From Pararheinheimera marina (GTDB lineage Bacteria; Pseudomonadota; Gammaproteobacteria; Enterobacterales; Alteromonadaceae), in assembly GCF_042654345.1 (NCBI RefSeq), contig NZ_JBHSGB010000006.1, forward strand, positions 124,001-188,000: DNA of 64,000 bases, written 5' to 3'. The notes below the pieces were generated by a model. The model saw only the letters and a program-made list of their open reading frames with translations, was not told the origin of the DNA and did no database searches. Shown here in pieces: positions 43,026 to 51,352 of this stretch. Position 1 is the stretch's first letter, and each line of letters opens with the position of its first letter. Both the position numbers and the translations under genes were made by a program.

Positions 43026-44099
43026 TCAGGCTTTGGGGGCGATCACTTGGACCAGACTTTGCTCTTTCAGGCTGGCTTGACCGGCGGTGACCACCTGGTC
43101 GCCTTCGGTTAAACCGTCAATCACTTCCAGCATGGTGTCAGATTCGTAGCCGGTGCTGATGGTTTTACGCACCACTTTGTTATCGGCACCCACCACAAAG
43201 ACCGAACTTTGGTTGTCCATCGCCATCACAGCACGTTTGGGCACCAGCAATGCATTGGCTTTGGCATCGTATTGCACCTCAACCTGAGCAAACATCCCGG
43301 CTTTGAGCTCACGGGCGCTGTTGTCGACCGCCAGGGTCACCCGTGCAGTGCCTGTGGTGGCATCCACCACCGGAGAGATGCGAATAATATGGGCTTGCTG
43401 GGCTGGCAAAGCCGCAAATTGCAGCATGGCGGTCTGGCCCACTTTAGCGCGCGGTAACTGATGTTCAGGCAGGTTAATCACAGCTTCCAGCTTTTGCTCT
43501 GAAACAATATGAAACAAAGCTTTGGATGAATACTCAGTGATCAGTTGGCCAACCTTGGCGTAACGGCGAGCCACTACCCCACTGATAGGGGCAATGATCT
43601 GGGTTTCTTTCAGTGCCAGCTCTGACAGTGCCACAGAAGCAGACAGCGATTCGACCTGCCATTTCAGTTTGTCGTAGACGTCAAAGCTCACCAGTTTTTT
43701 CTGGTACATGGATTCAAGACGGGATAATTCGCTTTTCAGCTGGCCCAGCTCCGCTTTGCCTTTGGCCAGATTCAGCCGCTGCCGCTCCGTGTCCAGCGTG
43801 GCCAGCACCTGGCCTGCAGTGACATGGTCTCCCTCTTCCACCAGTAATTGCTGCACTATGCCAGTGGACTTGCTGTTCACTTCCGCATCTTCCCGGGCTT
43901 CCAGCGTCGTAGTGGTGCGGTACAGGCTGCTGATTTCGCCACGGCCTAAGGTGGCAGCTTCCACCGGAATGCTGACCAGCACTTCGGCTTTCGCCGCGGT
44001 ATCCGGGCTGCCTTCGGCATTGCCACAGCCACTGAGCACTAAACTGCTGGCAACCAGAGCGGCAATCAAACTTTGAGTAAAAACAGTGCGGTTATTCAT
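43026..44099 (-). CDS. RND efflux periplasmic adaptor subunit (lipoprotein)
   Basis: 357-aa membrane-fusion protein with a lipoprotein signal (lipid cysteine 25 in VLSGCGNAE). Order is a lipoyl/barrel-sandwich half (VNSKSTGIVQQLLVEEGDHVTAGQVLATLD), an alpha-helical hairpin (~100-150), second lipoyl half (IIAPISGVVARRYAKVGQLI), beta-barrel and membrane-proximal domain. It links the two permeases to an outer-membrane channel. No channel gene is adjacent, so a TolC-like protein encoded elsewhere must be used. First gene of the operon. Confidence 0.93.
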   Translation of the reverse strand: MNNRTVFTQSLIAALVASSLVLSGCGNAEGSPDTAAKAEVLVSIPVEAATLGRGEISSLYRTTTTLEAREDAEVNSKSTGIVQQLLVEEGDHVTAGQVLATLDTERQRLNLAKGKAELGQLKSELSRLESMYQKKLVSFDVYDKLKWQVESLSASVALSELALKETQIIAPISGVVARRYAKVGQLITEYSSKALFHIVSEQKLEAVINLPEHQLPRAKVGQTAMLQFAALPAQQAHIIRISPVVDATTGTARVTLAVDNSARELKAGMFAQVEVQYDAKANALLVPKRAVMAMDNQSSVFVVGADNKVVRKTISTGYESDTMLEVIDGLTEGDQVVTAGQASLKEQSLVQVIAPKA

Positions 44100-44253
44100 G
44101 GTGAGTTCATCCTTATTCTTCAGTTGCCAGTGTTTTGCATGTGCTGTGCCAGTGCAAAAATTAAAATTAAAACATTTAAATTCAACAACTTAAACAACAC
44201 CCTCATCCTAGGGTAATTCTACAAATAGTGGTTTTCACCATAAATTAGTAAAA

Positions 44254-44270
44254 AAGTAATCAGACCAGTG
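44254..44270 (+). promoter_or_regulatory. Possible FadR-like operator upstream of fadL
   Basis: AAGTAATCAGACCAGTG matches the E. coli FadR site AACTGGTCAGACCAGTT at 13 of 17 positions, with the right half (TCAGACCAGT) perfect. It lies about 50 bases upstream of the fadL -10. E. coli fadL is itself FadR-controlled. The left half is degenerate, so this is tentative. Confidence 0.4.
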
Positions 44271-44285
44271 GCGAAAAATACCAGT

Positions 44286-44323
44286 CTTAGAGCATGTACT
44301 CTAAGCAACCTCTTTTCTATAAT
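44286..44323 (+). promoter_or_regulatory. fadL promoter with an overlapping palindrome
   Basis: A perfect TATAAT -10 lies at 44318-44323, 33 bases before the ATG. The -35 region has no good match. It is covered by a perfect inverted repeat CTTAGAG-N6-CTCTAAG (44286-44305), positioned like an operator or activator site. Which regulator binds cannot be said. Confidence 0.5.
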
Positions 44324-44355
44324 GCGGCCGATTTTTATCACAGGGTAATGAATAA

Positions 44356-45819
44356 ATGTTACGAAAAGCTTCTCTGCCTTTAGCTGTAGCTATTGCACTA
44401 TGCAGCGCCTCTGCCGCCGCTGAAGGGTATAAATTACTGGAACAATCCGTCAGCGCCGCTGGTAATGCCTACGCCGGTCGCGGTGCACAAGTCACCGACG
44501 CCTCATTGGTGTACTCCAACCCGGCCGCACTGACTCAGCTGCAAGGTGCCAATTTCTCTGGCGGTTTAAACCTGATCCACGCCAAAACCCGTTACAGCGA
44601 TGCGACGGCAACCAGCGCCCAGGGCATGCCGGTGCAAGGCACTTCTGATGGCAAGCTGACCTTAAATGAACTGGTGCCTTTCGCCTTTTATGCCGACCAC
44701 CTGAACGACAACGTCAGTTACGGTATCGGTCTGTACGCACCATTTGGCCTGTCGTCGGACTACAACAATGACTGGGTTGGCCGCTACTTTGCCGATGAAA
44801 CCGCCATTAAAGTGGTTGCACTGCAACCCACAGCCGCTTACAAAATTGATGACGTCTGGTCGGTCGGCTTAGGTCTGAACCTGAATTATGTCGAAGGCAC
44901 CTTATCCAAATACAAAGACCACTCTGGCCTGTGTGAATTGGGGACCAACATCAACGCCATGTTCGGTGCTGACGTGTACAACGCCGCCTACTGCGACAGC
45001 CACTATGAAGTGAACGGCGATGATATCGCTCCTGGCTACAACCTGGGTGTGCATGCCAACTTCGGCGACACCAAGCTGGCCGTGGTGTACCACTCAGAAG
45101 TGAAATACACGCTGAAGGGTGATTCTGAAATTACCAATACACCTATCACAGGTGCCAACGTGGTCGGTAACCCGAACTTTATGGTGGTATCGCCAACTCT
45201 GCCGGCCATTGACCTGCGCACAGGTAAACTGGCGTCAAACAGCCAACTGACTGAAAAGAGCAAACTGGACCTGACCACACCAGCCAACCTGACAGTGAGC
45301 CTGGACCAGCGTCTGAACGATAAAGTGTCAGTGCAGGCCAGTGTGAACTGGACGGGCTGGAGCAGCTTTAAGAGCATCGATATCGTCAGTGACGATGCCA
45401 ACCCAAGCATTTCTCTGAGCACGCAGGCGGCGCAAAACCTGAATGCAGAAGGTTATATCGGCTATATCCCAGAGCACTGGAATGACGTCTGGTCCTTCTC
45501 TGTCGGTACTACTGTGGCCTATAACGAGCAGCTGACACTGAAAACCGGTGTGGGTTATGACGAAAACCCAATCACCAGCAGCCACAAAACCGCCCGTGTG
45601 CCAACCACAGACCGGATCTGGTGGACCTGGGGTGCCAACTGGGCCTACAGCGCCAACCAAAGCCTGGATATCGCTTACGGTTACATGTGGATGAACAGCG
45701 TCAGCATTAACGAACATGAATACAATGTGCAGGAACAGGCATTGTACAAGTCAGGTGTGCAGGCCAACTACCGCAATACAGCCCAGGTACTGGGTGTGCA
45801 GTGGAACTACAAGTTCTAA
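44356..45819 (+). CDS. fadL: OmpP1/FadL family long-chain fatty acid outer-membrane transporter
   Basis: 487-aa outer-membrane beta-barrel with a signal peptide (MLRKASLPLAVAIALCSASAAA). The mature start EGYKLLEQSVSAAGNAYAGRGAQVTDASLVYSNPAALTQL is the FadL N-terminal plug signature; the protein ends in YKF, an aromatic C-terminus for Bam recognition. It carries hydrophobic compounds such as long-chain fatty acids across the outer membrane. Confidence 0.94.
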   Translation: MLRKASLPLAVAIALCSASAAAEGYKLLEQSVSAAGNAYAGRGAQVTDASLVYSNPAALTQLQGANFSGGLNLIHAKTRYSDATATSAQGMPVQGTSDGKLTLNELVPFAFYADHLNDNVSYGIGLYAPFGLSSDYNNDWVGRYFADETAIKVVALQPTAAYKIDDVWSVGLGLNLNYVEGTLSKYKDHSGLCELGTNINAMFGADVYNAAYCDSHYEVNGDDIAPGYNLGVHANFGDTKLAVVYHSEVKYTLKGDSEITNTPITGANVVGNPNFMVVSPTLPAIDLRTGKLASNSQLTEKSKLDLTTPANLTVSLDQRLNDKVSVQASVNWTGWSSFKSIDIVSDDANPSISLSTQAAQNLNAEGYIGYIPEHWNDVWSFSVGTTVAYNEQLTLKTGVGYDENPITSSHKTARVPTTDRIWWTWGANWAYSANQSLDIAYGYMWMNSVSINEHEYNVQEQALYKSGVQANYRNTAQVLGVQWNYKF

Positions 45820-45834
45820 ACCTGCCCAATGACA

Positions 45835-45861
45835 AAAGGCCGCAATTGCGGCCTTTGTTTT
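45835..45861 (+). terminator. Terminator after fadL
   Basis: A 22-base perfect palindrome (AAAGGCCGCAA / TTGCGGCCTTT) followed by GTTTT, 15 bases past the stop. It may also serve the convergent lipoprotein gene. Confidence 0.85.
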
Positions 45862-45881
45862 ATCTATGGTATGCGGGTGAT

Positions 45882-47213
45882 TTATTTCACCAGATTAATT
45901 TTATAACCACTTGGTGCCTGGGCAGATGGTTCTGCCGTCAGGATATAGTTGGCGCCGTCGACAAACTCCAGCAGCGCTGTTTTATCCAGCAGACTGATGG
46001 TGCCGTTGTCAGCCACCTGAACCAGCGAAATAGAGTACAAATCATCAGGCAATGTGACAGCCTGCTGCTTTTTAAACTCCAGCGCTTTGACATGGTAACG
46101 CGCGGTTTCGATGGTCTCGTTGGCACGGACAAAGTAGAAATGCAGGTTTTTAAAGTCTGGAATCAGGTTCAGCACATTCACTTCATGCTCATGAATTTGC
46201 GGCAGGTTACGCTCAACAAAATTCACCAGGCCTACTTTATTGTCGGCATCTTTAAACAAGGCCACAGCTTTGGTTTGGCCTGAGTTGACCGTCAGCAGCA
46301 CGTTGTTCAGCAGTAATTGATTCTGCTCGTTGAGCACCGAAATACTGTAGTCGCCTTTGCTGAACTCCAGGTATGGCGTCAGGCTGTCTTGCTGCAAATC
46401 GGCTACTGGCAGGTTGTTAATGGCAATTTGCCCCTGCTGGTTATCCAGGCTGTTGTAAATACGAATTTGGCCTTTGGCGTCTTTGTGTTCCAGGCTTTCG
46501 ACCGTAGTGGAATTCAGCAGAATATCTACCGCCACCTGTTGCTGCATCGGACCAATTTTGTCACGCACAATCAGCACATAACTGGTGGTGTATTTGAAGT
46601 CATAGGCGGCAGATTCAAAAAATGGCGTGGTTTGCCCTGTCACCGCCAGGAACAACTTCAGCTTGCCCCGTTTAATCATTTTGCCTGTGCTGGTCAGCTC
46701 TTTGTCTGACAGCGATTCCAGCAACACCGCTTTGCTGAAGTCTTCATTTTCGCCTGCAGTGTACAAATCGACATTTTTGTAGTTCACCGACAGGTTGGCG
46801 GAAAAGGCGCGGAACTGGTCGTCAAAACTTTCTTCGCGTTTGTGCACCAGGCTCAGAATAGTCGGGTTGGCCACGTCGCCAGTCATCACCAGTAAGGTTT
46901 TTTCCGACTGTTTCAGGTCGAGGGTAGCTTCTTTGATCAGCGCTGAGCTTTGCGCATTTTTCAGCTGATAGGTGTACGAGCCCGGGTCGATGGTCAGCAT
47001 ATTGGACGCATCACCAAAAGTGGCCGTGCCCGCTGCTGTGTCTTTCACTGTCAGTGACGTATTGGCGCTATTGGCGGCACCGTTGTAAAACTGGATATAG
47101 CTTTTATTAAAGCCTTCTTCGTTGCTGTCTGAGCTACTGCCACCACAAGCAGCCAGTACCAAAGCCGACAACAGCGGCACTACCAGCCGGATCCCCTGAG
47201 TCTTTAAGTTCAT
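45882..47213 (-). CDS. Hypothetical lipoprotein, DUF4397-like
   Basis: 443-aa protein with a lipobox LVLAACGGSSS (lipid cysteine 23). The body is beta-rich, with repeated blocks resembling DUF4397 surface domains: YIQFYNGAANSANTSLTVKD, IDPGSYTYQLKN, then GQIRIYNSLDNQQGQIAINNLPV, FSKGDYSISVLNEQN, and VNVLNLIPDFKNLHFYFVRA. This suggests about three tandem beta-sandwich domains. Domain naming is by pattern only. Monocistronic; function unknown. Confidence 0.65.
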   Translation of the reverse strand: MNLKTQGIRLVVPLLSALVLAACGGSSSDSNEEGFNKSYIQFYNGAANSANTSLTVKDTAAGTATFGDASNMLTIDPGSYTYQLKNAQSSALIKEATLDLKQSEKTLLVMTGDVANPTILSLVHKREESFDDQFRAFSANLSVNYKNVDLYTAGENEDFSKAVLLESLSDKELTSTGKMIKRGKLKLFLAVTGQTTPFFESAAYDFKYTTSYVLIVRDKIGPMQQQVAVDILLNSTTVESLEHKDAKGQIRIYNSLDNQQGQIAINNLPVADLQQDSLTPYLEFSKGDYSISVLNEQNQLLLNNVLLTVNSGQTKAVALFKDADNKVGLVNFVERNLPQIHEHEVNVLNLIPDFKNLHFYFVRANETIETARYHVKALEFKKQQAVTLPDDLYSISLVQVADNGTISLLDKTALLEFVDGANYILTAEPSAQAPSGYKINLVK

Positions 47214-47426
47214 TGGTTTCTCTCTTTACCAAAGTTAACATTCGGGTCTGAGAGTATTGATGGGCTGTTGAAAAACCTAGCGTTTTTACCAGAACCGACA
47301 CTTAATCACAGCTTTTAACATTTCAGCAGCAACACGACACAATTGAGGGATTGCCAAAACCTGGCCGGGAAAATTATCCACAAGCACCAGCTGATCCATC
47401 GATTGAAGGATAGGAGAAGCCGAAAT

Positions 47427-47449
47427 TAAAAAAACCCGCCGCAGCGGGT
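47427..47449 (-). terminator. Terminator of the ECF sigma / DUF4097 operon
   Basis: Stem ACCCGC / GCGGGT with a 4-base loop (47434-47449). On the minus strand it is followed by TTTTTTTAATTTC. It lies 19 bases past the DUF4097 stop. The remainder of 47214-47426 shows no gene. Confidence 0.85.
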
Positions 47450-47468
47450 CTTTTCAAGGGCGGACAAA

Positions 47469-48416
47469 TTAGAAGGTGTCGACTTTCAGTGAGCCACTCA
47501 CTGTGCTCATTTCTACGTTGCCTTCCCCTTTGCCTGTGCTGAACTCCAGGCTGGAGCGAGGGCCGTATTTGCTGCGTTCGGCTTTGTCTGACGTCAGATT
47601 ATTACGGATAGAGCCACCGGCATTGGCCACCAGATTAAACTTGGCGCTGATATTTTTCTCCAGCGTCAGCTTGATGCCACCACTGACAGTAGAAACATCA
47701 ACCCGCGGTGACAATGAATTTTTCAACTGGGCTTCCTGACCACCATTGACCGCACTCATAGAAAGCTGCTCGACGCCATCCAGTTTCAGGTCCGCTTCAC
47801 CATTCACCACCGAGACCCGCACTTCTTTGGCTGTGGTGCTGCTGCTGATTTCGCCATTGACTGCGTCCAGCTCCAGCCGGCCGGCTGAACCAGTGTCTTT
47901 AATGGCGCCATTGACCGTGCTGATACTGACTTTGCCCTGATTGTCGCGACTGTCAATTTCGCCATTGACTGTTTGCAGCTGCACAAATTGACGCAGTGCG
48001 GAGGCATCCACCTTACCGTTTACGCTGGTAATTTTGGTACTGCCCTGAATGCCTTTGACGGTGACATCAGAATTGACGCCCTGAAACTCCAGCTCTGCCC
48101 CTTTGGGCACGTCGATGGTCAGTTTGGAGCCTTGGTCGTTGTCCCCGCCATTAAAGTTATTAAAGGTCGGCATTTTGACTTTAAAGGTGGTAAAGCCATT
48201 TTTGGATTCCAGCGTATAGCCATCCGCCTTTTCGTCCAGTGTGCCGGATACCTTAAATTCTTTGGCGTCCACCGCACGGATTTCGACATAACCCCGCATG
48301 TTTTCGATAAAGATTTTTTCATTGGCAGCTACGGCTCTGCTTTCGTTGATCGACTCTGCAGCCCACGCCTGAGACATTGCGAATACCAAGCCTGTCACAA
48401 CCAGATAATGTTTCAT
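47469..48416 (-). CDS. Exported DUF4097 beta-helix-like protein
   Basis: 315-aa protein with a signal peptide (MKHYLVVTGLVFAMSQAWA). The body is a run of about 20-residue repeats ending in VNG or VSG: VNSDVTVKGIQG, VNGKVDASALRQ, VNGEIDSRDNQG, VNGAIKDTG, VNGEISSS, VNGEADLKL and VSGGIKLTL. This is the DUF4097 (putative adhesin/autotransporter-like beta-solenoid) pattern. It is the last gene of a unit with an ECF sigma factor and a membrane protein, 12 bases after the latter, so it is probably a periplasmic sensor or effector of that envelope-response system. Confidence 0.8.
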   Translation of the reverse strand: MKHYLVVTGLVFAMSQAWAAESINESRAVAANEKIFIENMRGYVEIRAVDAKEFKVSGTLDEKADGYTLESKNGFTTFKVKMPTFNNFNGGDNDQGSKLTIDVPKGAELEFQGVNSDVTVKGIQGSTKITSVNGKVDASALRQFVQLQTVNGEIDSRDNQGKVSISTVNGAIKDTGSAGRLELDAVNGEISSSTTAKEVRVSVVNGEADLKLDGVEQLSMSAVNGGQEAQLKNSLSPRVDVSTVSGGIKLTLEKNISAKFNLVANAGGSIRNNLTSDKAERSKYGPRSSLEFSTGKGEGNVEMSTVSGSLKVDTF

Positions 48417-48428
48417 TTTTTACTCCTG

Positions 48429-48965
48429 TTACACCAGGCCCGACTGGACCACTTTTTGTAAATACTGTTGCTGTTGGTTATACAGCGAACGTAACTGTTT
48501 TAATAAACCTGCATCATTCGGGTTGTATTCCAATGCCATCTGCACCTGACTGATCGCGTTGTCCCAGTAGCCCAACTGCTGTTGCCAGTCTGCAAACACC
48601 GGGCTGACCCTGGTCAGCGTGGCCAGCTGCTGCGCTTTGGCCTGCTGATACTGAAAACTGATGGCGGTAGCGGCGTCTGCAAATACCGGAGCGGCGGCTG
48701 TCGCCTCAGGCACGGCTGCGCCGGGCAGGTTAGCCAGTTGACTGGGCGCTTCGCCCTGCCCCCACCACAAAAATGCCAGCACTAATGAAGCAGCACTGGC
48801 CATAGGCCACCAGTTCTGCCAACTGCGTTTTTGGGTTGGCTCCGCTTGGCCAGGCTCCAGCTGGGCCTGCAGACGTTGCTCCAGCTGCGGCCATAAATCG
48901 CGCTCTGGTGCCAGCTCCTGCGGCAAGGCGGCAATTAAATCATCCAGCTGCTGTTCGGTTTTCAT
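48429..48965 (-). CDS. Putative anti-sigma factor (single-pass membrane protein)
   Basis: 178-aa protein with a short cytoplasmic part (MKTEQQLDDLIAALPQELAPERDLWPQLEQRL..), one membrane helix (about 52-68) and a Gln/Ala-rich periplasmic tail with a helical YWDNAISQVQMALEYNPNDAGLLKQLRSL element resembling a TPR-like helix pair. No HxxxCxxC zinc motif is seen. It overlaps the sigma gene by 26 bases, the usual place of the cognate anti-sigma. Function is inferred from position and topology. Confidence 0.68.
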   Translation of the reverse strand: MKTEQQLDDLIAALPQELAPERDLWPQLEQRLQAQLEPGQAEPTQKRSWQNWWPMASAASLVLAFLWWGQGEAPSQLANLPGAAVPEATAAAPVFADAATAISFQYQQAKAQQLATLTRVSPVFADWQQQLGYWDNAISQVQMALEYNPNDAGLLKQLRSLYNQQQQYLQKVVQSGLV

Positions 48966-49488
48966 CTAACCACCCCCGTAATAACTGACGCGCTCTGTGA
49001 TACTGCGATTTTGAGCTGCCTTCAGCAATACCCAATAAAGCGGCTATTTCATTATGCTGGAAGCCTTCCAGCGCAAAGAGCACAAACACGGCCCGCGCCT
49101 GATCCGGTAAGCGTTGGATCAGAGCATCCAAATCGCTGGTATCTGCAGGCGCTTCAATGGCGATTTCCGGCATCTCGTCGGTAGACCGCCTGGATTCACG
49201 GTCTTTACGCCATAAATCCACCGCCGTGCGGGTACTGATACTGTGTAACCAGGTGGCAAAACTGCTGTCGCCACGAAACCAACTGAGTTGCTGCCACACC
49301 TTCACAAACACTTCCTGACAGGCGTCTTCCGCTTTGGCTTTGTCTTGCAACAGACGCAACGCAACCGCATAGACCCTGCGATGATACTTTTGATACAGCA
49401 GATAAAACGCCTGCCGGTCACCGGCTTTCGCGGCGTGGATCCAGTCCTGCTCTGGGTCCAGATCTGCTTTGGTCACTGTAAGGGTCAT
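48940..49488 (-). CDS. ECF subfamily RNA polymerase sigma factor
   Basis: 182-aa sigma-70 family protein. Region 2 (FYLLYQKYHRRVYAVALRLLQDKAKAEDACQEVFVKVWQQ) is followed by region 4 with HTH (LPDQARAVFVLFALEGFQHNEIAALLGIAEGSSKSQYHRARQLLRGWL). I prefer the ATG at 49488 (MTLTVTKADLDPEQ), which has AGG at proper spacing; the frame continues to 49557 but that ATG follows a poly-T stretch and lacks a ribosome site. It heads an operon with an anti-sigma-like gene and a DUF4097 gene. Confidence 0.9.
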   Translation of the reverse strand: MTLTVTKADLDPEQDWIHAAKAGDRQAFYLLYQKYHRRVYAVALRLLQDKAKAEDACQEVFVKVWQQLSWFRGDSSFATWLHSISTRTAVDLWRKDRESRRSTDEMPEIAIEAPADTSDLDALIQRLPDQARAVFVLFALEGFQHNEIAALLGIAEGSSKSQYHRARQLLRGWLDENRTAAG

Positions 49489-49636
49489 TCCATGCCTGAA
49501 TTTATCTGAGTTCTGAAGCGTTAGTCGTTGCAGCCACTTCGAATGGTTTAAAGCCATGCAAAAAAAAAAATTTCAGTTGTAAATCAGCACTTTCCTCTGA
49601 CAGACTACCGTTAAACCCCAGAAGAGCCAATGCCTT

Positions 49637-51316
49637 ATGCTGCGCCTTGTGCTGTTACTTTTGCTGTCTTCCTTGCTAGGCGCCTGCAGCAGCCCGCATT
49701 TTTTACGTTTATTACCCTCGACCCAACAGGCTCTGGAAGCCAATCAGCTATTTGCCTATCAATATGCCGCCATGCAGCAACTTAGCCCAGAAGAGCTCAG
49801 TAGCCACTGCATGGACTTGGCCCTGCTGCCGGAAAAAAGTGCCAACCGGGCGCTGCGCCAATTAAGCTGTGCCGCGCTCTGGCTGCCTGTGACGCACAGT
49901 GCCGACGAAAAAAACCAGGCGGTATCGTTGTACAACCAAAGCCTGAATCAGTTGCTGTTGCAGCTGCACCCGCGGAAAAAACTTAGTAGACCGGCGCTGC
50001 GACTGGAGCTACTGCATGTTGTCGATGAAACCGGAGCCAGTATGACCGACTGGTGGCCCACCTCGTTATTCAGCTCAGACCGCGCAGAATACCAGCCACC
50101 GACCAACGGCCTTGGCGTCAGTATAGTCGCGGCCAGAGATCGCTCAGACCGGCCTGAGGACCTGAACTATCCACCCGAAGGTGTTTACCGCTCTTATACA
50201 GTGCTGCTGGACAGAATGGAGTTTGGCGAAGATCAGCAAATTAAGCTGTTTTTCCGCGCCTATGACGAGCACCAACTAAAACAGCTGCCCTTAACAGGCT
50301 TACGTTTTGACGCCGCAGCCAGTTACCTGTGGCTGATGCAACATGCCAAAGTGATGGACTTTGAACTGAGCGGCCTGTTCAGCGCCGCTGACAGCGACGA
50401 GCGTTATGGCGTATTCAGCGTCACCCCGCTGTCTGCGCATAAAATCCCGATCCTGATGATCCATGGCTTAAACTCCAGCCCGGTGATCTGGTTTGAACTG
50501 AGTCTGGCTATTTTGCAAAACCCGGCGCTTGCTGAGCGCTACCAAATCTGGCACGCCTTTTATCCGTCGGGCCCGCCACCTTTTTACAATGCGATGCGGA
50601 TGCGAAAAAAAACTGACGAATTGCTGGCGCGTTTGCAACAACAGCAGTGCAGCCCTGAATTACAGCAGATGGTGATCGTTGGCCATAGTATGGGCGGTAT
50701 TATCAGCAAGACCTTTATTCAGAACTCAGGTTATGAGTTATGGGACCGCACTTTTATCAAACGCCCGCAGCAGCTGGGCGCTTCCGCTGAGCAACTGAAC
50801 CAGGTACGGGATATCTTTTTATTCAGTGCCCGCCCTTATGTCGATAAAGTCATCTTCCTCGACACCCCACATGGCGGCTCAGAAATGTCGGAGTCATTAC
50901 TTGGGCGCTTAACCTCGGCTTTTATTACCTTGCCGGGCAATTTTCTGACGATGTTCCGCCAACTGCTCGACAAAATAGGCATCAATCAGCTAACTCCGGC
51001 TATGCAGCCTTATTTCGTCTCTGGCGGTCCGAATTCCGTGCAGGCGCTGTCGCCTTCACACCCATTGCTGCAAGGGCTGAATCAATTGCCGTATCAACGC
51101 CCGGTGTATTCCATTGTTGGCAGTGAAGGTGCGCTGTACTGCTTTGATACCAAAAGTTGCAGCCAACTCAGTGACGGTGTAGTGCCTTATTTAAGTGCGC
51201 ACCAACCCAAAGCAGAGCAACAACTTATTGTGCAGTCCAGCCATAACTCGTACCGCTCACCAGAAGCGTTGGGCTTTATCCTCAAACTGCTCGGTTCACC
51301 CGCCCCAACAAATTAG
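49637..51316 (+). CDS. Lipase/alpha-beta hydrolase lipoprotein
   Basis: 559-aa protein with a lipobox (MLRLVLLLLLSSLLGACSS, lipid cysteine 17). The C-terminal two thirds is an alpha/beta-hydrolase: oxyanion region PILMIHGLNSSPVIWFEL, nucleophile elbow VIVGHSMGGIISKTF, DTPHGGSEMSESLLG, and a late His in VQSSHNSYRSPEALGFILK. It resembles triacylglycerol-lipase-like proteins anchored in the envelope. The N-terminal ~230 residues are family-specific. Substrate unknown. Confidence 0.82.
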   Translation: MLRLVLLLLLSSLLGACSSPHFLRLLPSTQQALEANQLFAYQYAAMQQLSPEELSSHCMDLALLPEKSANRALRQLSCAALWLPVTHSADEKNQAVSLYNQSLNQLLLQLHPRKKLSRPALRLELLHVVDETGASMTDWWPTSLFSSDRAEYQPPTNGLGVSIVAARDRSDRPEDLNYPPEGVYRSYTVLLDRMEFGEDQQIKLFFRAYDEHQLKQLPLTGLRFDAAASYLWLMQHAKVMDFELSGLFSAADSDERYGVFSVTPLSAHKIPILMIHGLNSSPVIWFELSLAILQNPALAERYQIWHAFYPSGPPPFYNAMRMRKKTDELLARLQQQQCSPELQQMVIVGHSMGGIISKTFIQNSGYELWDRTFIKRPQQLGASAEQLNQVRDIFLFSARPYVDKVIFLDTPHGGSEMSESLLGRLTSAFITLPGNFLTMFRQLLDKIGINQLTPAMQPYFVSGGPNSVQALSPSHPLLQGLNQLPYQRPVYSIVGSEGALYCFDTKSCSQLSDGVVPYLSAHQPKAEQQLIVQSSHNSYRSPEALGFILKLLGSPAPTN

Positions 51317-51352
51317 CTATACTCGCCGGCCTTTTTCGCCGGAGTTTGACTT

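Noticed and set aside
49558..49569. Poly-A/T tract upstream of the sigma gene as a slippage site
   Set aside because: It lies outside the preferred coding start at 49488 and probably belongs to the divergent promoter region.
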